A stretch of 64,000 nucleotides of DNA from Mycolicibacterium hippocampi (GCF_010723735.1 NZ_BLLB01000002.1:4216001-4280000), one strand, 5' to 3'; positions 33,868-42,998 are shown, counted from the stretch's first letter. Made by a program: numbers and translations. Notes: generated from the sequence alone by a model not told the origin.

Positions 33868-35709
33868 ATGGGTCAGCTCAGCTTTGCGGACGTCGATCCG
33901 CTCGCCGACCCGACGCTTCGGGAGACCACGTTCGTGGTCGTGGATCTGGAGACCACCGGCGGCCGACCCACCGGTGACAGAGCCGACGCGATCACCGAAA
34001 TCGGCGCGGTCAAGGTCCGCGGCGGCGAGACCCTCGGCGAGTTCGCCACCCTGGTCGACCCGGGGCGCGCCATCCCGCCTCAGATCGTCGCGTTGACCGG
34101 CATCACCTCGGCGATGGTGTACGACGCACCGACGATCGACCGGGTGCTCCCGTCGTTCCTCGAGTTCTGCCGGGGCGCGGTGTTGGTCGCGCACAATGCC
34201 GGTTTCGACATCGGGTTCCTGCGCGCCGCGGCCGAACGTGGTCATTTCCCGTGGCCGAAGCCGCCGGTGCTGTGCACCGTTCGGCTGGCACGCCGGGTAC
34301 TCACCCGCGACGAGGCACCCAGCGTGCGCCTGGGCGCGCTCGCTGCCCTGTTCGGCGCCTCGACCACTCCCAACCACCGCGCGCTCGACGACGCCCGGGC
34401 CACCGTCGACGTTCTGCACGGGCTCATCGAGCGCGTCGGCAACCAGGGGGTGCACACCTACGCCGAGCTGCGGTCGTATCTGCCGGATGTGACGCCGGCG
34501 CAGCGCAGCAAGCGCCACCTCGCCCACAGCCTGCCCAGGGCCCCCGGCGTGTACCTCTTCCGGGGGCCTTCGGGGGAGGTGCTCTACGTCGGCACCGCCG
34601 TCGATCTGCGGCGTCGGGTGTCGCAGTACTTCAACGGCGCCGACCCGAGGACCCGGATCAAGGAGATGGCGTCGCTGGCCACCGCGGTCGACCACGTCGA
34701 GTGCGCACACGAACTGGAAGCCGGGGTCCGGGAGCTGCGGCTGCTGGCCGCCCACGCGCCGCCATACAACCGGCGATCCAAGTTCCCCCAGCGCTGGTGG
34801 TGGGTGCAGCTGACCGACGAGGCATTCCCCCGGTTCTCGGCGGTCCGCACGCCCCGCAGCGGCAGCGCCGTCGGGCCCTTCCGGTCCCGCGCCGACGCGT
34901 TGGCAGCGGCGGCGCTGATGGCCCGGTTCACCGGCGTACGGGATTGCACCAACCGGCTGGGCCGGTCGGCACTGCACGGTCCGGCCTGTCCCGAACGGGA
35001 GGTCTCGCCGTGCCCGGCCGCCCGCGGTGTCACCGCCGGCGAGTACGCGACCGCGGCGCGGGCGGCGCTCGCGCTCATCGACGGCGACGACGGGCGTCCG
35101 CTGCAGGCGGCGCTGTCGCACATCGCCGACCTGGCCGGGCGCAACCGCTACGAGACGGCCGCGCGGCTGCGCGACCACACCGCCGCCACCATCGACGTAC
35201 TGTGGCGCGGCCAACGGCTACGGGCGCTGGCATCGGTTCCGGAGATGGTGGCGGCCAGGCCCGACGGGGCCCGTGGCTGGCACCTCGCGGTCATCCGGCG
35301 CGGTCAACTGGCCGCTGCCGGCGTGGCACCCAGGGGGGTACCGCCGATGCCGGTCGTGGACGCGCTGTGCGCCGGAGCGCAGACCGTGCTGCCCGGCGCG
35401 GGTCCGTTGGGCGGCGCGCTGGTCGAGGAGACGGCGCTGATCACCCGATGGCTGGCCCAGCCCGGCGTCCGGATCGTGCGCACCGACGAGGGCTACTGCT
35501 CACCGGTCGGCGCAGCCGGGCGCTGGGCACGATGGGCGGCCACGGCCCGTTCGGCCCGCCTTGCCGCCGAACAGACCGTCGCCTCAGAGCTGCTGGGTGA
35601 ACCGCACCCAACGCGCGAGCAGTTGTTCGGCCGCCCCGGAGTCGATCGCGTCGGCGGCGCGGGCCAGGCCCGACTCCCACGCCGGGACCCACTTGGCGTC
35701 GCTGGATAG
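33868..35709 (+). CDS. DnaQ-like 3'-5' exonuclease fused to UvrC-type GIY-YIG nuclease (Rv2191-type)
   Basis: 613-residue DNA-repair-like fusion. N-terminal DEDDh exonuclease (about residues 20-190) with D26 and E28 (VVDLETT), D114 (AGFDIG), H170 and D175 (NHRALDDA). Then a UvrC-like GIY-YIG domain from residue 227 (GVYLFRGPSGEVLYVG, with RRR at 248-250) and a central Cys-containing segment (CTNRLGRSALHGPACPEREVSPCPA), ending without the UvrC C-terminal endonuclease and helix-hairpin-helix parts. Such fusions occur widely in actinobacteria. The last 126 bases overlap the convergent trpD gene, whose coding constraint may shape the tail. Likely processing of damaged or branched DNA. Confidence 0.9.
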   Translation: MGQLSFADVDPLADPTLRETTFVVVDLETTGGRPTGDRADAITEIGAVKVRGGETLGEFATLVDPGRAIPPQIVALTGITSAMVYDAPTIDRVLPSFLEFCRGAVLVAHNAGFDIGFLRAAAERGHFPWPKPPVLCTVRLARRVLTRDEAPSVRLGALAALFGASTTPNHRALDDARATVDVLHGLIERVGNQGVHTYAELRSYLPDVTPAQRSKRHLAHSLPRAPGVYLFRGPSGEVLYVGTAVDLRRRVSQYFNGADPRTRIKEMASLATAVDHVECAHELEAGVRELRLLAAHAPPYNRRSKFPQRWWWVQLTDEAFPRFSAVRTPRSGSAVGPFRSRADALAAAALMARFTGVRDCTNRLGRSALHGPACPEREVSPCPAARGVTAGEYATAARAALALIDGDDGRPLQAALSHIADLAGRNRYETAARLRDHTAATIDVLWRGQRLRALASVPEMVAARPDGARGWHLAVIRRGQLAAAGVAPRGVPPMPVVDALCAGAQTVLPGAGPLGGALVEETALITRWLAQPGVRIVRTDEGYCSPVGAAGRWARWAATARSARLAAEQTVASELLGEPHPTREQLFGRPGVDRVGGAGQARLPRRDPLGVAG

Positions 35710-36666
35710 TCCCGCGTGCGCAACCAGCGCACCGGCGGCATTGAGCACCACCGCGTCGCGCACCGGTCCTCTTGCCCCGCCGAGCACCGCTCTGGCCTCC
35801 GCCGCGTTCGCCTCGGCGTCACCGCCGACCAACGCAGAGATCTCCGCGCGCTGGAACCCGAATGCGGCCGGGTCGAATGTCAGACGCTCGACGGTGCCTG
35901 CCTGTACCCGCCAGATCGTGCTGGTCGTCGTCGTGGTCAGTTCGTCGAGTCCGTCGTCACCGTGCACGACCAGAACGCTCGACCCGCGGGTGGCGAACAC
36001 GCCTGCCATCACCTCGGCCAGATCACCCCAGGCACAGCCGATCAGCCCGGCCCTGGGGCCCGCCGGATTCGTCAGCGGGCCGAGCAGGTTGAACACCGTG
36101 GGCACGCCGATCTCGCGCCGTACCACCCCGGCGTGCTTGTAGGAGGGGTGGAACTGCGGCGCGAACGCGAACCCGATGCCGACCTCGGCGACGCTGCGCG
36201 CCACCTCGTCGGGCCCCAGATCGATCCGCAGCCCCAACGCCTCGAGGGTGTCGGCGCCCCCGGACAGCGACGACGCGGCCCGGTTACCGTGCTTGACCAC
36301 CGGCACCCCCGCGGCGGCGACCACGATCGCCGCCATCGTGGAGAGGTTGACGGTGTTGGCGCCGTCGCCACCGGTGCCCACCACATCCACTGTCGCGGTG
36401 CCGATCCTGTCCGTCGGCACCCGCCGCGCATGTTTGAGCATGATCTCGGCCAATTCGGTGACCTCGGCCGACGTCGGGCGCTTCATCTTCATCGACACGC
36501 CGAACGCGGCGATCTGCGCTGGGGTGGCGGTGCCCGTCATGATCTGGTCCATCGCCCAGGCCGCCTGACCGGGCGCAAGCGATTGACCTGTGGTCAACCT
36601 GCCGAGAATCTGCGGCCATGTCGGGGGGTTGGGCGATGACGGAGGGTCGGGCGGAGAAGAAGTCAC
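35584..36666 (-). CDS. trpD: Anthranilate phosphoribosyltransferase TrpD
   Basis: Transfers phosphoribose to anthranilate, second step of tryptophan synthesis. 360 residues from GTG 36666. Seen: PRPP-binding GTGGDGANTVN (residues 97-107), KHGNRAASS, and NLLGPLTNPAG, with the acidic TLEALGLRID segment. Unlike in enteric bacteria it stands alone, as in mycobacteria, where trpD is separated from trpE. Overlaps the DnaQ-UvrC gene tail-to-tail by 126 bases. A CATAAT -10 element ends six bases upstream of the GTG, so the transcript is probably leaderless. Confidence 0.95.
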   Translation of the reverse strand: MTSSPPDPPSSPNPPTWPQILGRLTTGQSLAPGQAAWAMDQIMTGTATPAQIAAFGVSMKMKRPTSAEVTELAEIMLKHARRVPTDRIGTATVDVVGTGGDGANTVNLSTMAAIVVAAAGVPVVKHGNRAASSLSGGADTLEALGLRIDLGPDEVARSVAEVGIGFAFAPQFHPSYKHAGVVRREIGVPTVFNLLGPLTNPAGPRAGLIGCAWGDLAEVMAGVFATRGSSVLVVHGDDGLDELTTTTTSTIWRVQAGTVERLTFDPAAFGFQRAEISALVGGDAEANAAEARAVLGGARGPVRDAVVLNAAGALVAHAGLSSDAKWVPAWESGLARAADAIDSGAAEQLLARWVRFTQQL

Positions 36667-36672
36667 CGAAAG

Positions 36673-36678
36673 ATTATG
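36673..36678 (-). promoter_or_regulatory. Candidate -10 for leaderless trpD transcript
   Basis: CATAAT on the minus strand matches the SigA -10 consensus at five of six positions and ends six bases before the trpD GTG, leaving no room for a Shine-Dalgarno site. The -35 (TCCACC, 17 bp upstream) is poor. Leaderless starts are common in mycobacteria. Confidence 0.5.
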
Positions 36679-36734
36679 ACTAATTGCTGCACCCGGGTGG
36701 AGTTCGACAACTACAAAGCGTCATACTTGCTTCT

Positions 36735-37346
36735 GTGACGAGCGCTGTAGGGACCTCGGGAACGGCCATCACGTCTCGGGTGCATTCGCTGAACCGGCCG
36801 AACATGGTGAGTGTCGGCACGATCGTGTGGCTTTCCAGTGAGCTGATGTTCTTTGCCGGCCTGTTCGCGATGTATTTCACCGCGCGCGCCCAGGCCGGCG
36901 GCGACTGGCCGCCGGAGCCCACCGAGTTGAACCTCGCGCTCGCCGTCCCGGTGACGCTGGTGCTGATCGCGTCGTCGTTCACCTGCCAGATGGGCGTGTT
37001 CGCCGCTGAGCGCGGCGACGTCTTCGGCCTGCGACGGTGGTACACCCTCACCTTCGCGATGGGGTTCTTCTTCGTCCTCGGTCAGGCCTATGAGTACTTG
37101 CATCTGGTCGAGACCGGCACCACGATCGCGGGCAGTGCCTACGGCACGGTGTTCTACCTGGCCACCGGCTTCCACGGGCTGCACGTCATCGGCGGCCTCA
37201 TCGCCTTCGTCCTGCTGCTGATCCGCACCCGGATGAGCAAGTTCACCCCCGCGCAGGCCACCGCCGCGATCGTCGTGTCCTACTACTGGCACTTCGTCGA
37301 CATCGTGTGGATCGCCCTGTTCGCCGTCATCTACTTCGTGCGATGA
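36735..37346 (+). CDS. ctaE: Cytochrome c oxidase subunit III CtaE
   Basis: Subunit III of the aa3-type oxidase, part of the bcc-aa3 supercomplex. 203 residues, identical in length to M. tuberculosis CtaE. GTG 36735 (TSAVGTSGTAITSRVHS) is chosen by that N-terminus; the open frame upstream to 36684 is non-conserved. Five or more transmembrane segments are visible, with GQAYEYLHL, the SAYGTVFYLATGFHGLHV block and the YYWHFVDIVWIALF C-terminus typical of heme-copper oxidase subunit III. It leads the ctaE-qcrC-qcrA-qcrB operon. Subunit III contacts the catalytic subunit but holds no redox centre. Confidence 0.96.
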   Translation: MTSAVGTSGTAITSRVHSLNRPNMVSVGTIVWLSSELMFFAGLFAMYFTARAQAGGDWPPEPTELNLALAVPVTLVLIASSFTCQMGVFAAERGDVFGLRRWYTLTFAMGFFFVLGQAYEYLHLVETGTTIAGSAYGTVFYLATGFHGLHVIGGLIAFVLLLIRTRMSKFTPAQATAAIVVSYYWHFVDIVWIALFAVIYFVR

Positions 37347-37414
37347 CCCGCCCGACGGCAGGCGCCTCCCCAGAGCAGCCGATCTCTCAGAACCAGCCGA
37401 TGAGAAGGGGTTCG

Positions 37415-38221
37415 ATGACAACCAAGTCCCGCCGCCGGCTACGCCGGCGCCTCTCGGCAGCACTGCTGCTGCTGACCGGACTGGCAGTCGCCGGTGGCCT
37501 GGCGGCCACTCTCACACCGGCACCGCAGGTGGCCGTCGCCGACGAGTCGGCCTCGGCCCTGCTTCGCACCGGCCAGGAGCTCTACGACACGTCGTGCGTC
37601 ACCTGCCACGGCGTCAACCTGCAGGGTGTAGCCGACCGCGGCCCCAGCCTCATCGGCGTCGGTGAAGCAGCCGTCTACTTCCAGGTGTCGACCGGTCGCA
37701 TGCCGGCGATGCGGGGCGAGGCGCAGGCTCCGCAGAAGCCACCGCATTTCGACGAAGCCCAGACCGACGCTCTCGGCGCCTACGTCCAGGCCAACGGCGG
37801 CGGCCCCGTCGTACCCCGCGACGAGGACGGCAGCATCGCCTCCCAGTCCCTCATCGGGGACGACGTCGCCCGCGGCGGCGATCTGTTCCGCCTCAACTGC
37901 GCGTCCTGCCATAACTTCACCGGAAAGGGTGGCGCGCTGTCGTCGGGTAAGTACGCCCCGGATCTCGGCAACGCGACCGAGGCGCAGATCTACACCGCGA
38001 TGCTCACCGGCCCGCAGAACATGCCGAAGTTCTCCGACCGGCAGCTGACGCCGGATGCCAAGCGCGACATCGTGGCCTACGTCCGTGAGGCGTCCGCGAC
38101 CCCGACGCCGGGCGGCCTCGGACTGGGCGGTTTCGGCCCCACCTCTGAGGGCATGGTCGCGTGGATCGTTGGAATGGTGGCCATCATCGCGGCCGCCCTC
38201 TGGATCGGAGCCCGCGCATGA
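37415..38221 (+). CDS. qcrC: Diheme cytochrome c subunit QcrC of the bcc complex
   Basis: Membrane-anchored dihaem c-type cytochrome that passes electrons from the Rieske centre directly to oxidase, replacing soluble cytochrome c in actinobacteria. 268 residues from ATG 37415 with GAAGGGG just before. Seen: an N-terminal basic-hydrophobic anchor (residues 1-45), two haem motifs CVTCHG (C61, C64, H65) and CASCHN (C162, C165, H166), likely axial methionines in MPAM and MPKF, and a C-terminal transmembrane segment. ATG 37400 is an alternative giving five extra residues. The stop overlaps qcrA by four bases. Confidence 0.96.
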   Translation: MTTKSRRRLRRRLSAALLLLTGLAVAGGLAATLTPAPQVAVADESASALLRTGQELYDTSCVTCHGVNLQGVADRGPSLIGVGEAAVYFQVSTGRMPAMRGEAQAPQKPPHFDEAQTDALGAYVQANGGGPVVPRDEDGSIASQSLIGDDVARGGDLFRLNCASCHNFTGKGGALSSGKYAPDLGNATEAQIYTAMLTGPQNMPKFSDRQLTPDAKRDIVAYVREASATPTPGGLGLGGFGPTSEGMVAWIVGMVAIIAAALWIGARA

Positions 38222-39429
38222 GCGACAACAGCGACGACGATCTCAAGGGCTCCGACACCCCGGGCCAGAAAGGCACCCCCGGTCAGCCGACCGACGCCGA
38301 ACTCGCCGAGATGACCCAGGAGCAACTCGTCGAACTGGGCGGCCGCCTCGACGGAGTCGAGATCGTCCACCGCGAAGACCGGTGGCCGGTGCCCGGCACC
38401 AAGGCCGAGAAGCGCGCCGAACGAACGGTCGCGTACTGGCTGCTGCTTGCGGGCTTCTCCGGTCTGGCGTTGCTGCTGGTCTTCCTGTTCTGGCCGTGGG
38501 AGTACCAACCCTACGGTTCCGAGGGCGAGTTCCTGTACACGTTGGCCACCCCCCTCTACGGCCTCACGTTCGGGTTGTCGATCCTGGCCATCGGTGTCGG
38601 CGCGGTGCTCTTCCAGAAGAAGTTCATCCCCGAGGAGATCTCGATCCAGGAGCGCCATGACGGCAGCTCCCCGGAGCTGCACCGTAAGACCGTCGCCGCC
38701 AATCTGGGCAACGCACTGGACACCTCGACGCTCAAGCGCCGCAAGATGATCGGGCTCTCCCTCGGCATCGGGTTCGGCGCCTTCGGGGTGGGCACGCTGG
38801 TGGCGTTCGTCGGCGGCCTGATCAAGAATCCGTGGAAGCCGGTGGTGCCCACTGCCGAGGGCATGAAGGCCGTGTTGTGGACCTCGGGGTGGACCCCGAG
38901 GTTCGAGGGCGAGACCATCTTCCTGGCCCGGGCCACCGGCAATCCCGGCGAGTCACCGTTCGTCAAGATGCGCCCGGAGGACATCGACGCGGGCGGCATG
39001 GAGACGGTGTTCCCGTGGCGGGAGTCCGACGGTGACGGCACCACTGTCGAGTCCGAGCATCATCTCTTCGAGATCTCGATGGGTGTACGCAATCCCGTCA
39101 TGCTGATCCGCATCCGGCCCAGCGACATGAAGCGGGTGGTCAAGCGACAGGGCCAGGAGAGCTTCAACTTCGGTGAGCTGTTCGCCTATACGAAGGTGTG
39201 CTCACACCTGGGCTGTCCGTCCTCGCTCTACGAGCAGCAGACCTACCGCATCCTCTGCCCCTGCCACCAGTCGCAGTTCGACGCGCTGCACTTTGCCAAG
39301 CCGATCTTCGGTCCGGCGGCCCGCGCTCTGGCGCAGCTGCCGATCACCATCGATCAGGACGGCTACCTGGTCGCCAACGGCGATTTCATCGAACCTGTCG
39401 GACCGGCATTCTGGGAGCGCACGTCATGA
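38218..39429 (+). CDS. qcrA: Rieske iron-sulfur subunit QcrA of the bcc complex
   Basis: 2Fe-2S Rieske subunit, 403 residues. The N-terminal region is extended and acidic with Gln/Glu-rich stretches, then three transmembrane segments (about residues 75-95, 110-130 and 175-200) instead of one, the actinobacterial form. The cluster motifs are CSHLGCPSS and CPCHQSQFD near residues 328-351. ATG 38218 overlaps the qcrC stop and the gene ends in a four-base overlap with qcrB (ATGA). Accepts electrons from menaquinol and passes them to QcrC. Confidence 0.96.
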   Translation: MSDNSDDDLKGSDTPGQKGTPGQPTDAELAEMTQEQLVELGGRLDGVEIVHREDRWPVPGTKAEKRAERTVAYWLLLAGFSGLALLLVFLFWPWEYQPYGSEGEFLYTLATPLYGLTFGLSILAIGVGAVLFQKKFIPEEISIQERHDGSSPELHRKTVAANLGNALDTSTLKRRKMIGLSLGIGFGAFGVGTLVAFVGGLIKNPWKPVVPTAEGMKAVLWTSGWTPRFEGETIFLARATGNPGESPFVKMRPEDIDAGGMETVFPWRESDGDGTTVESEHHLFEISMGVRNPVMLIRIRPSDMKRVVKRQGQESFNFGELFAYTKVCSHLGCPSSLYEQQTYRILCPCHQSQFDALHFAKPIFGPAARALAQLPITIDQDGYLVANGDFIEPVGPAFWERTS

Positions 39430-41105
39430 GCCCACGACCGAACATGGCCGAGATCGCCGCCAAGCAAGGCGAAGCGATCGACTCGCGGTATCACCCGTCG
39501 GCCGCGGTGCGCCGGCAGCTGAACAAGGTGTTCCCCACCCACTGGTCGTTCCTGCTGGGTGAGATCGCGTTGTACAGCTTCATCGTGTTGCTCCTCACCG
39601 GGGTCTGGCTGACACTGTTCTTCGACCCGTCGATGGCGCACGTCACCTATGACGGGGTGTACCAGCCGTTGCGCGGCGTGCAGATGTCGCGGGCCTACGA
39701 GACCGCGCTGGAGATCAGCTTCGAGATCCGCGGTGGGTTGTTCGTCCGTCAGGTCCACCACTGGGCCGCGCTGCTGTTCGCCGCGTCGATCATGGTGCAC
39801 CTGGCCCGCATCTTCTTCACCGGCGCATTCCGCCGTCCGCGCGAGGCCAACTGGGTGATCGGCTCGCTGCTGCTGATCCTGGCGATGTTCGAAGGCTTCT
39901 TCGGCTACTCGCTGCCCGACGACCTGCTCTCGGGCACCGGGCTGCGGGCCGCGTTCTCGGGCATCACGATGGGCATACCGGTGGTCGGCACCTGGATGCA
40001 CTGGGCACTGTTCGGCGGTGACTTCCCCGGCGAGATCATCATCCCCAGGTTGTACGCGCTGCACATCCTGCTGATTCCCGGCATCATCCTGGCACTGATC
40101 GGCGTGCACCTGGCGCTGGTGTGGTTCCAGAAGCACACCCAGTTCCCCGGCCCCGGACGCACCGAGCACAACGTCGTCGGGGTCCGGGTGATGCCGGTGT
40201 TCGCCGTGAAGTCCGGCGCGTTCTTCGCCGTCACGGTCGGCATCCTGGGCCTGATGGGCGGGCTGCTGCAGATCAACCCGATCTGGAATCTCGGCCCCTA
40301 CAAGCCGTCCCAGATCTCGGCGGGCAGCCAGCCGGACTTCTACATGATGTGGACCGACGGGCTGATCCGGTTGTGGCCGGCCTGGGAGTTCTACTTCTGG
40401 GGTCACACCATTCCGCAGGGCGTATGGGTCGCGGTGGGAATGGGCGTGATCTTCGGGTTGCTGGTCGCCTACCCGTTCCTGGAGAAGAAGTTCTCCGGCG
40501 ACGATGCGCACCACAACCTGCTGCAACGTCCCCGGGACGCACCGACACGGACCGCGGTGGGCGCGGCGGCGATCTCGTTCTACATCCTGCTGACGTTCGC
40601 CTGCATGAACGACATCATCGCCTACAAGTTCCACATCTCGCTCAACGCGACCACCTGGATCGGGCGCATCGGCATGGTGTTGTTGCCTGCGATCGTCTAC
40701 TTCGTCACCTACCGCTGGGCGGTGGCGTTGCAGCGCAGCGACCGGGAGGTCCTCGAGCACGGGATCGAGACCGGCATCATCAAGCGGCTCCCCCACGGCG
40801 CGTATGTCGAACTGCATCAGCCGCTGGGGCCCGTCGACGAGCACGGCCACGCGATTCCGCTGGAATACCAGGGCGCGGCGTTGCCGAAGCGAATGAACAA
40901 GCTCGGTTCCGCGGGGGCCCCAGGCACCGGCAGCTTCCTCTACGGGGATCCGCTCTCCGAGCACGAGGCGATCACCGAGGCCGCACACAGCTCGGAGCGC
41001 CGGGCGCTCACCGCGCTGCGGGAGCACCAGGATCGCAACGGGCAGTCCAACGGCAACGGCTCGTCAGATGGCTCATCCAACGGCTCCTCCAACGGACACC
41101 ACTGA
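39426..41105 (+). CDS. qcrB: Cytochrome b subunit QcrB of the bcc complex
   Basis: Menaquinol-oxidising membrane subunit with two b haems; 559 residues, about nine transmembrane segments. Seen: paired haem histidines in RQVHHWAALLFAASIMVHLARI and ALHILLIPGIILALIGVHLALVW, and the Qo-site SQPDFYMMWTDGL. The Thr in MMWT aligns with the residue whose mutation gives telacebec (Q203) resistance in M. tuberculosis, which suggests a conserved drug pocket (family knowledge). The C-terminus is a Ser/Asn/Gly/His-rich low-complexity tail ending in HH. Followed by a hairpin at 41133-41163. Confidence 0.96.
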   Translation: MSPRPNMAEIAAKQGEAIDSRYHPSAAVRRQLNKVFPTHWSFLLGEIALYSFIVLLLTGVWLTLFFDPSMAHVTYDGVYQPLRGVQMSRAYETALEISFEIRGGLFVRQVHHWAALLFAASIMVHLARIFFTGAFRRPREANWVIGSLLLILAMFEGFFGYSLPDDLLSGTGLRAAFSGITMGIPVVGTWMHWALFGGDFPGEIIIPRLYALHILLIPGIILALIGVHLALVWFQKHTQFPGPGRTEHNVVGVRVMPVFAVKSGAFFAVTVGILGLMGGLLQINPIWNLGPYKPSQISAGSQPDFYMMWTDGLIRLWPAWEFYFWGHTIPQGVWVAVGMGVIFGLLVAYPFLEKKFSGDDAHHNLLQRPRDAPTRTAVGAAAISFYILLTFACMNDIIAYKFHISLNATTWIGRIGMVLLPAIVYFVTYRWAVALQRSDREVLEHGIETGIIKRLPHGAYVELHQPLGPVDEHGHAIPLEYQGAALPKRMNKLGSAGAPGTGSFLYGDPLSEHEAITEAAHSSERRALTALREHQDRNGQSNGNGSSDGSSNGSSNGHH

Positions 41106-41132
41106 CAAGCAACATCTCGAACAGCAAGGCAC

Positions 41133-41163
41133 CGGATCCGTCTCGCAGGCCGAGACGGATCCG
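41133..41163. terminator. Hairpin terminator downstream of qcrB
   Basis: A perfect 12-bp stem (41133-41144 with 41152-41163) with a seven-base loop lies 28 bases after the qcrB stop. It is followed by a short T-rich stretch (TTGTCGTTG) rather than a run of Ts, so it may be a weak or Rho-assisted terminator. It separates two convergent transcripts and could serve both. Confidence 0.6.
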
Positions 41164-41228
41164 TTGTCGTTGCGGGTCAGACGTTGCAGGTCGGACGAAG
41201 TGTTGCCGGTCGAAACAGCCGAGTCGAC

Positions 41229-41891
41229 TCAGCCGAGGAGCGCGCGCAGTTCGCGCAGGAAATACCACGGGATGGCCACCATGGCCACCGTGACCACCCC
41301 GGCGACGCCGTAGAAGACCCAGGCGACGGTGTCGCTGTCGACCGCCATCAGATACGTCGACACCGCGGTCAGCAGCGTGGCGACGCCCATGGCGCCCACG
41401 ATGGCGGCAGCGCACCGGAGCCACACCTGGTCGACGGCCGGCGCGGTGGCCGAGGCCGCACCGAGTGCCCCGGGTAGCGGGCGGCTGGGCTCCACCGTGG
41501 CAGGGGCCCGGAACTTCTCGGTCGGCGCCTCTGCGCCGCGTGCCGGGGTCTGCGGCGAGGGTGCGTCGGCCTGCGGGCGCGACTCGGGCGCGGAGTCCTC
41601 ACGTGCGGAACTACGCGCCCGCAGCAGTAGCGGCACCGCCGCGATGATCACCACCGCGGAGACACCGATCACGGTGTAGAGCACCCATGGGGTGCCAGAG
41701 TCGCCGCCGGATGTGGCACCACTTCGGGACAGATCCACCAGCGCCACCGTCGCGGCGACCCCGGCTCCCAGAGCTGCCAGCCAGGCCGCCGCCGCGCTGC
41801 CGAGCAGGATTCGGTCGACTCGGTCCAGAGCGGAGAAATCAAGCGCGGGACCCGGTCCCGAACGGTCGGCGGTGTCAGCGAGGTATGTCAT
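41229..41891 (-). CDS. Membrane protein of DUF2561 type (Rv2197c-type)
   Basis: 220 residues from ATG 41891. Seen: four hydrophobic segments, two in the N-terminal half (about residues 30-52 and 68-88) and two at the C-terminus (about 157-178 and 189-210), separated by a long hydrophilic Ala/Pro/Glu-rich linker. An N-terminal acidic tail. It has no catalytic motif. Conserved next to the respiratory genes in mycobacteria, yet no role is established. Convergent with qcrB and 16 bases downstream of mmpS3, so likely co-transcribed with it. Confidence 0.78.
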   Translation of the reverse strand: MTYLADTADRSGPGPALDFSALDRVDRILLGSAAAAWLAALGAGVAATVALVDLSRSGATSGGDSGTPWVLYTVIGVSAVVIIAAVPLLLRARSSAREDSAPESRPQADAPSPQTPARGAEAPTEKFRAPATVEPSRPLPGALGAASATAPAVDQVWLRCAAAIVGAMGVATLLTAVSTYLMAVDSDTVAWVFYGVAGVVTVAMVAIPWYFLRELRALLG

Positions 41892-41907
41892 CAGCGGTGT
41901 GGTCTGC

Positions 41908-42816
41908 CTAACAACTGGTCTGTGCAGCGTTGTTGGTGTTCGACGACAGCACTTCGCCGTCGCTTGTGGTGATCGAGCAGTTCAGCCTGCTGACCAGGAA
42001 CAGGCTGGACGCCTGCACGGAACCGACCTCGGACTGCGAGATCGGGGTGACGGTCAGCGACCAGGGGATGTAGACGTTCCGCTGGGTGCGACTGCGGCCG
42101 GACGCGTCGATATAGGTGACCGAGATGATGTCACCCGGCGCCTTGGTCCCGGTGACGGAGTAGGTCACCTGCCGGGGACCCGCCCGCGTGGTTGTCGTCG
42201 GTGGTGGCGGCGGTGGCTCCTCGGTGACCGGCGGCGGAGGCGGTGGCTCCGCAACCGGTGGCGGCGGAGGCGGCGGCTCCTCGGTGACGGTGATGGTCTC
42301 CGGGGGCGGCGGAGGCGGCGGCGGCTCCTCGGACGGTGGTGGCGGCGGAGGTGGCGGGGTGGTCGTGGTGAACTCGTCCTGCACCGGCGGTGCCGAACGC
42401 GTCGTCGTCTCGGGTGTGGCCAGATTGTCGGTGTCGGTGCGGGTCACCAAAACCGACACCGAGACCACCAGCGCGACCGCCGCGACGATCGCGACGACAC
42501 CCACCACCCATGGCCACCGCGGGGGCGGCTGCGGCTCAGCGGTGTCGACAGCGGGGTCGTAGCTGTCGTAGTCGTAGAGCGCCGCGTCGGCAGGGAGGTA
42601 GGGGGCGCTGACGAACTGTTCGGACTCCGGTGCCGAATACGCCTGCGAGTAATGGTCGGTCTGACCGGTGTCGTTGGGGTCGGAACGGGCTCCACCGTCC
42701 GGCGTGGCGCCGGCGGCCTCTTGCGTGGATTCGTCCGCGGAGTGCCGGCTACCCGGCTCCTCACCTGGGAGATCCGAACCGCCAGAGTCCCGTCCCGGGG
42801 GATTCGGCCCGCTCAT
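41908..42816 (-). CDS. mmpS3: MmpS3 membrane-anchored accessory protein
   Basis: 302 residues from ATG 42816. Layout: a hydrophilic, Ser/Asp-rich cytoplasmic domain (1-100), one transmembrane segment (about 102-124), a striking proline-rich periplasmic spacer (about residues 150-212, runs of up to eight prolines interleaved with Glu and Thr), and a C-terminal beta-rich MmpS domain with VTYSVTGTKAPGDIISVTY and paired Cys at 279 and the end of the protein. Unlike most MmpS genes it has no adjacent mmpL. In mycobacteria MmpS3 is linked to cell elongation rather than transport. A likely promoter sits at 42836-42865. Confidence 0.9.
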   Translation of the reverse strand: MSGPNPPGRDSGGSDLPGEEPGSRHSADESTQEAAGATPDGGARSDPNDTGQTDHYSQAYSAPESEQFVSAPYLPADAALYDYDSYDPAVDTAEPQPPPRWPWVVGVVAIVAAVALVVSVSVLVTRTDTDNLATPETTTRSAPPVQDEFTTTTPPPPPPPPSEEPPPPPPPPETITVTEEPPPPPPPVAEPPPPPPVTEEPPPPPPTTTTRAGPRQVTYSVTGTKAPGDIISVTYIDASGRSRTQRNVYIPWSLTVTPISQSEVGSVQASSLFLVSRLNCSITTSDGEVLSSNTNNAAQTSC

Positions 42817-42835
42817 CTACGCCTATCCTTGTCGA

Positions 42836-42865
42836 CTGCTACTCCACCGCCGGTGGTGCCGTCAA
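42836..42865 (-). promoter_or_regulatory. Candidate mmpS3 promoter
   Basis: Minus strand: TTGACG (42865-42860) and TAGCAG (42841-42836) spaced by 18 bases. The expected start would give a leader of about 13 bases with AAGGA just before the ATG at 42816. Good -35, poor -10. The rest of the 182-base interval up to ctaF holds nothing recognisable. Confidence 0.35.
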
Positions 42866-42998
42866 CGGCCCACGGCGCCTGGGCCACACTACCCAACGGA
42901 GACACCCGAATCGGACCCTCGGCGCGGTCGGCGGGCGAACTCATGCCCGGATTGTGACCTTCTGCCCGACACACAGCCCACAACGTCGAGAGAGCGGC

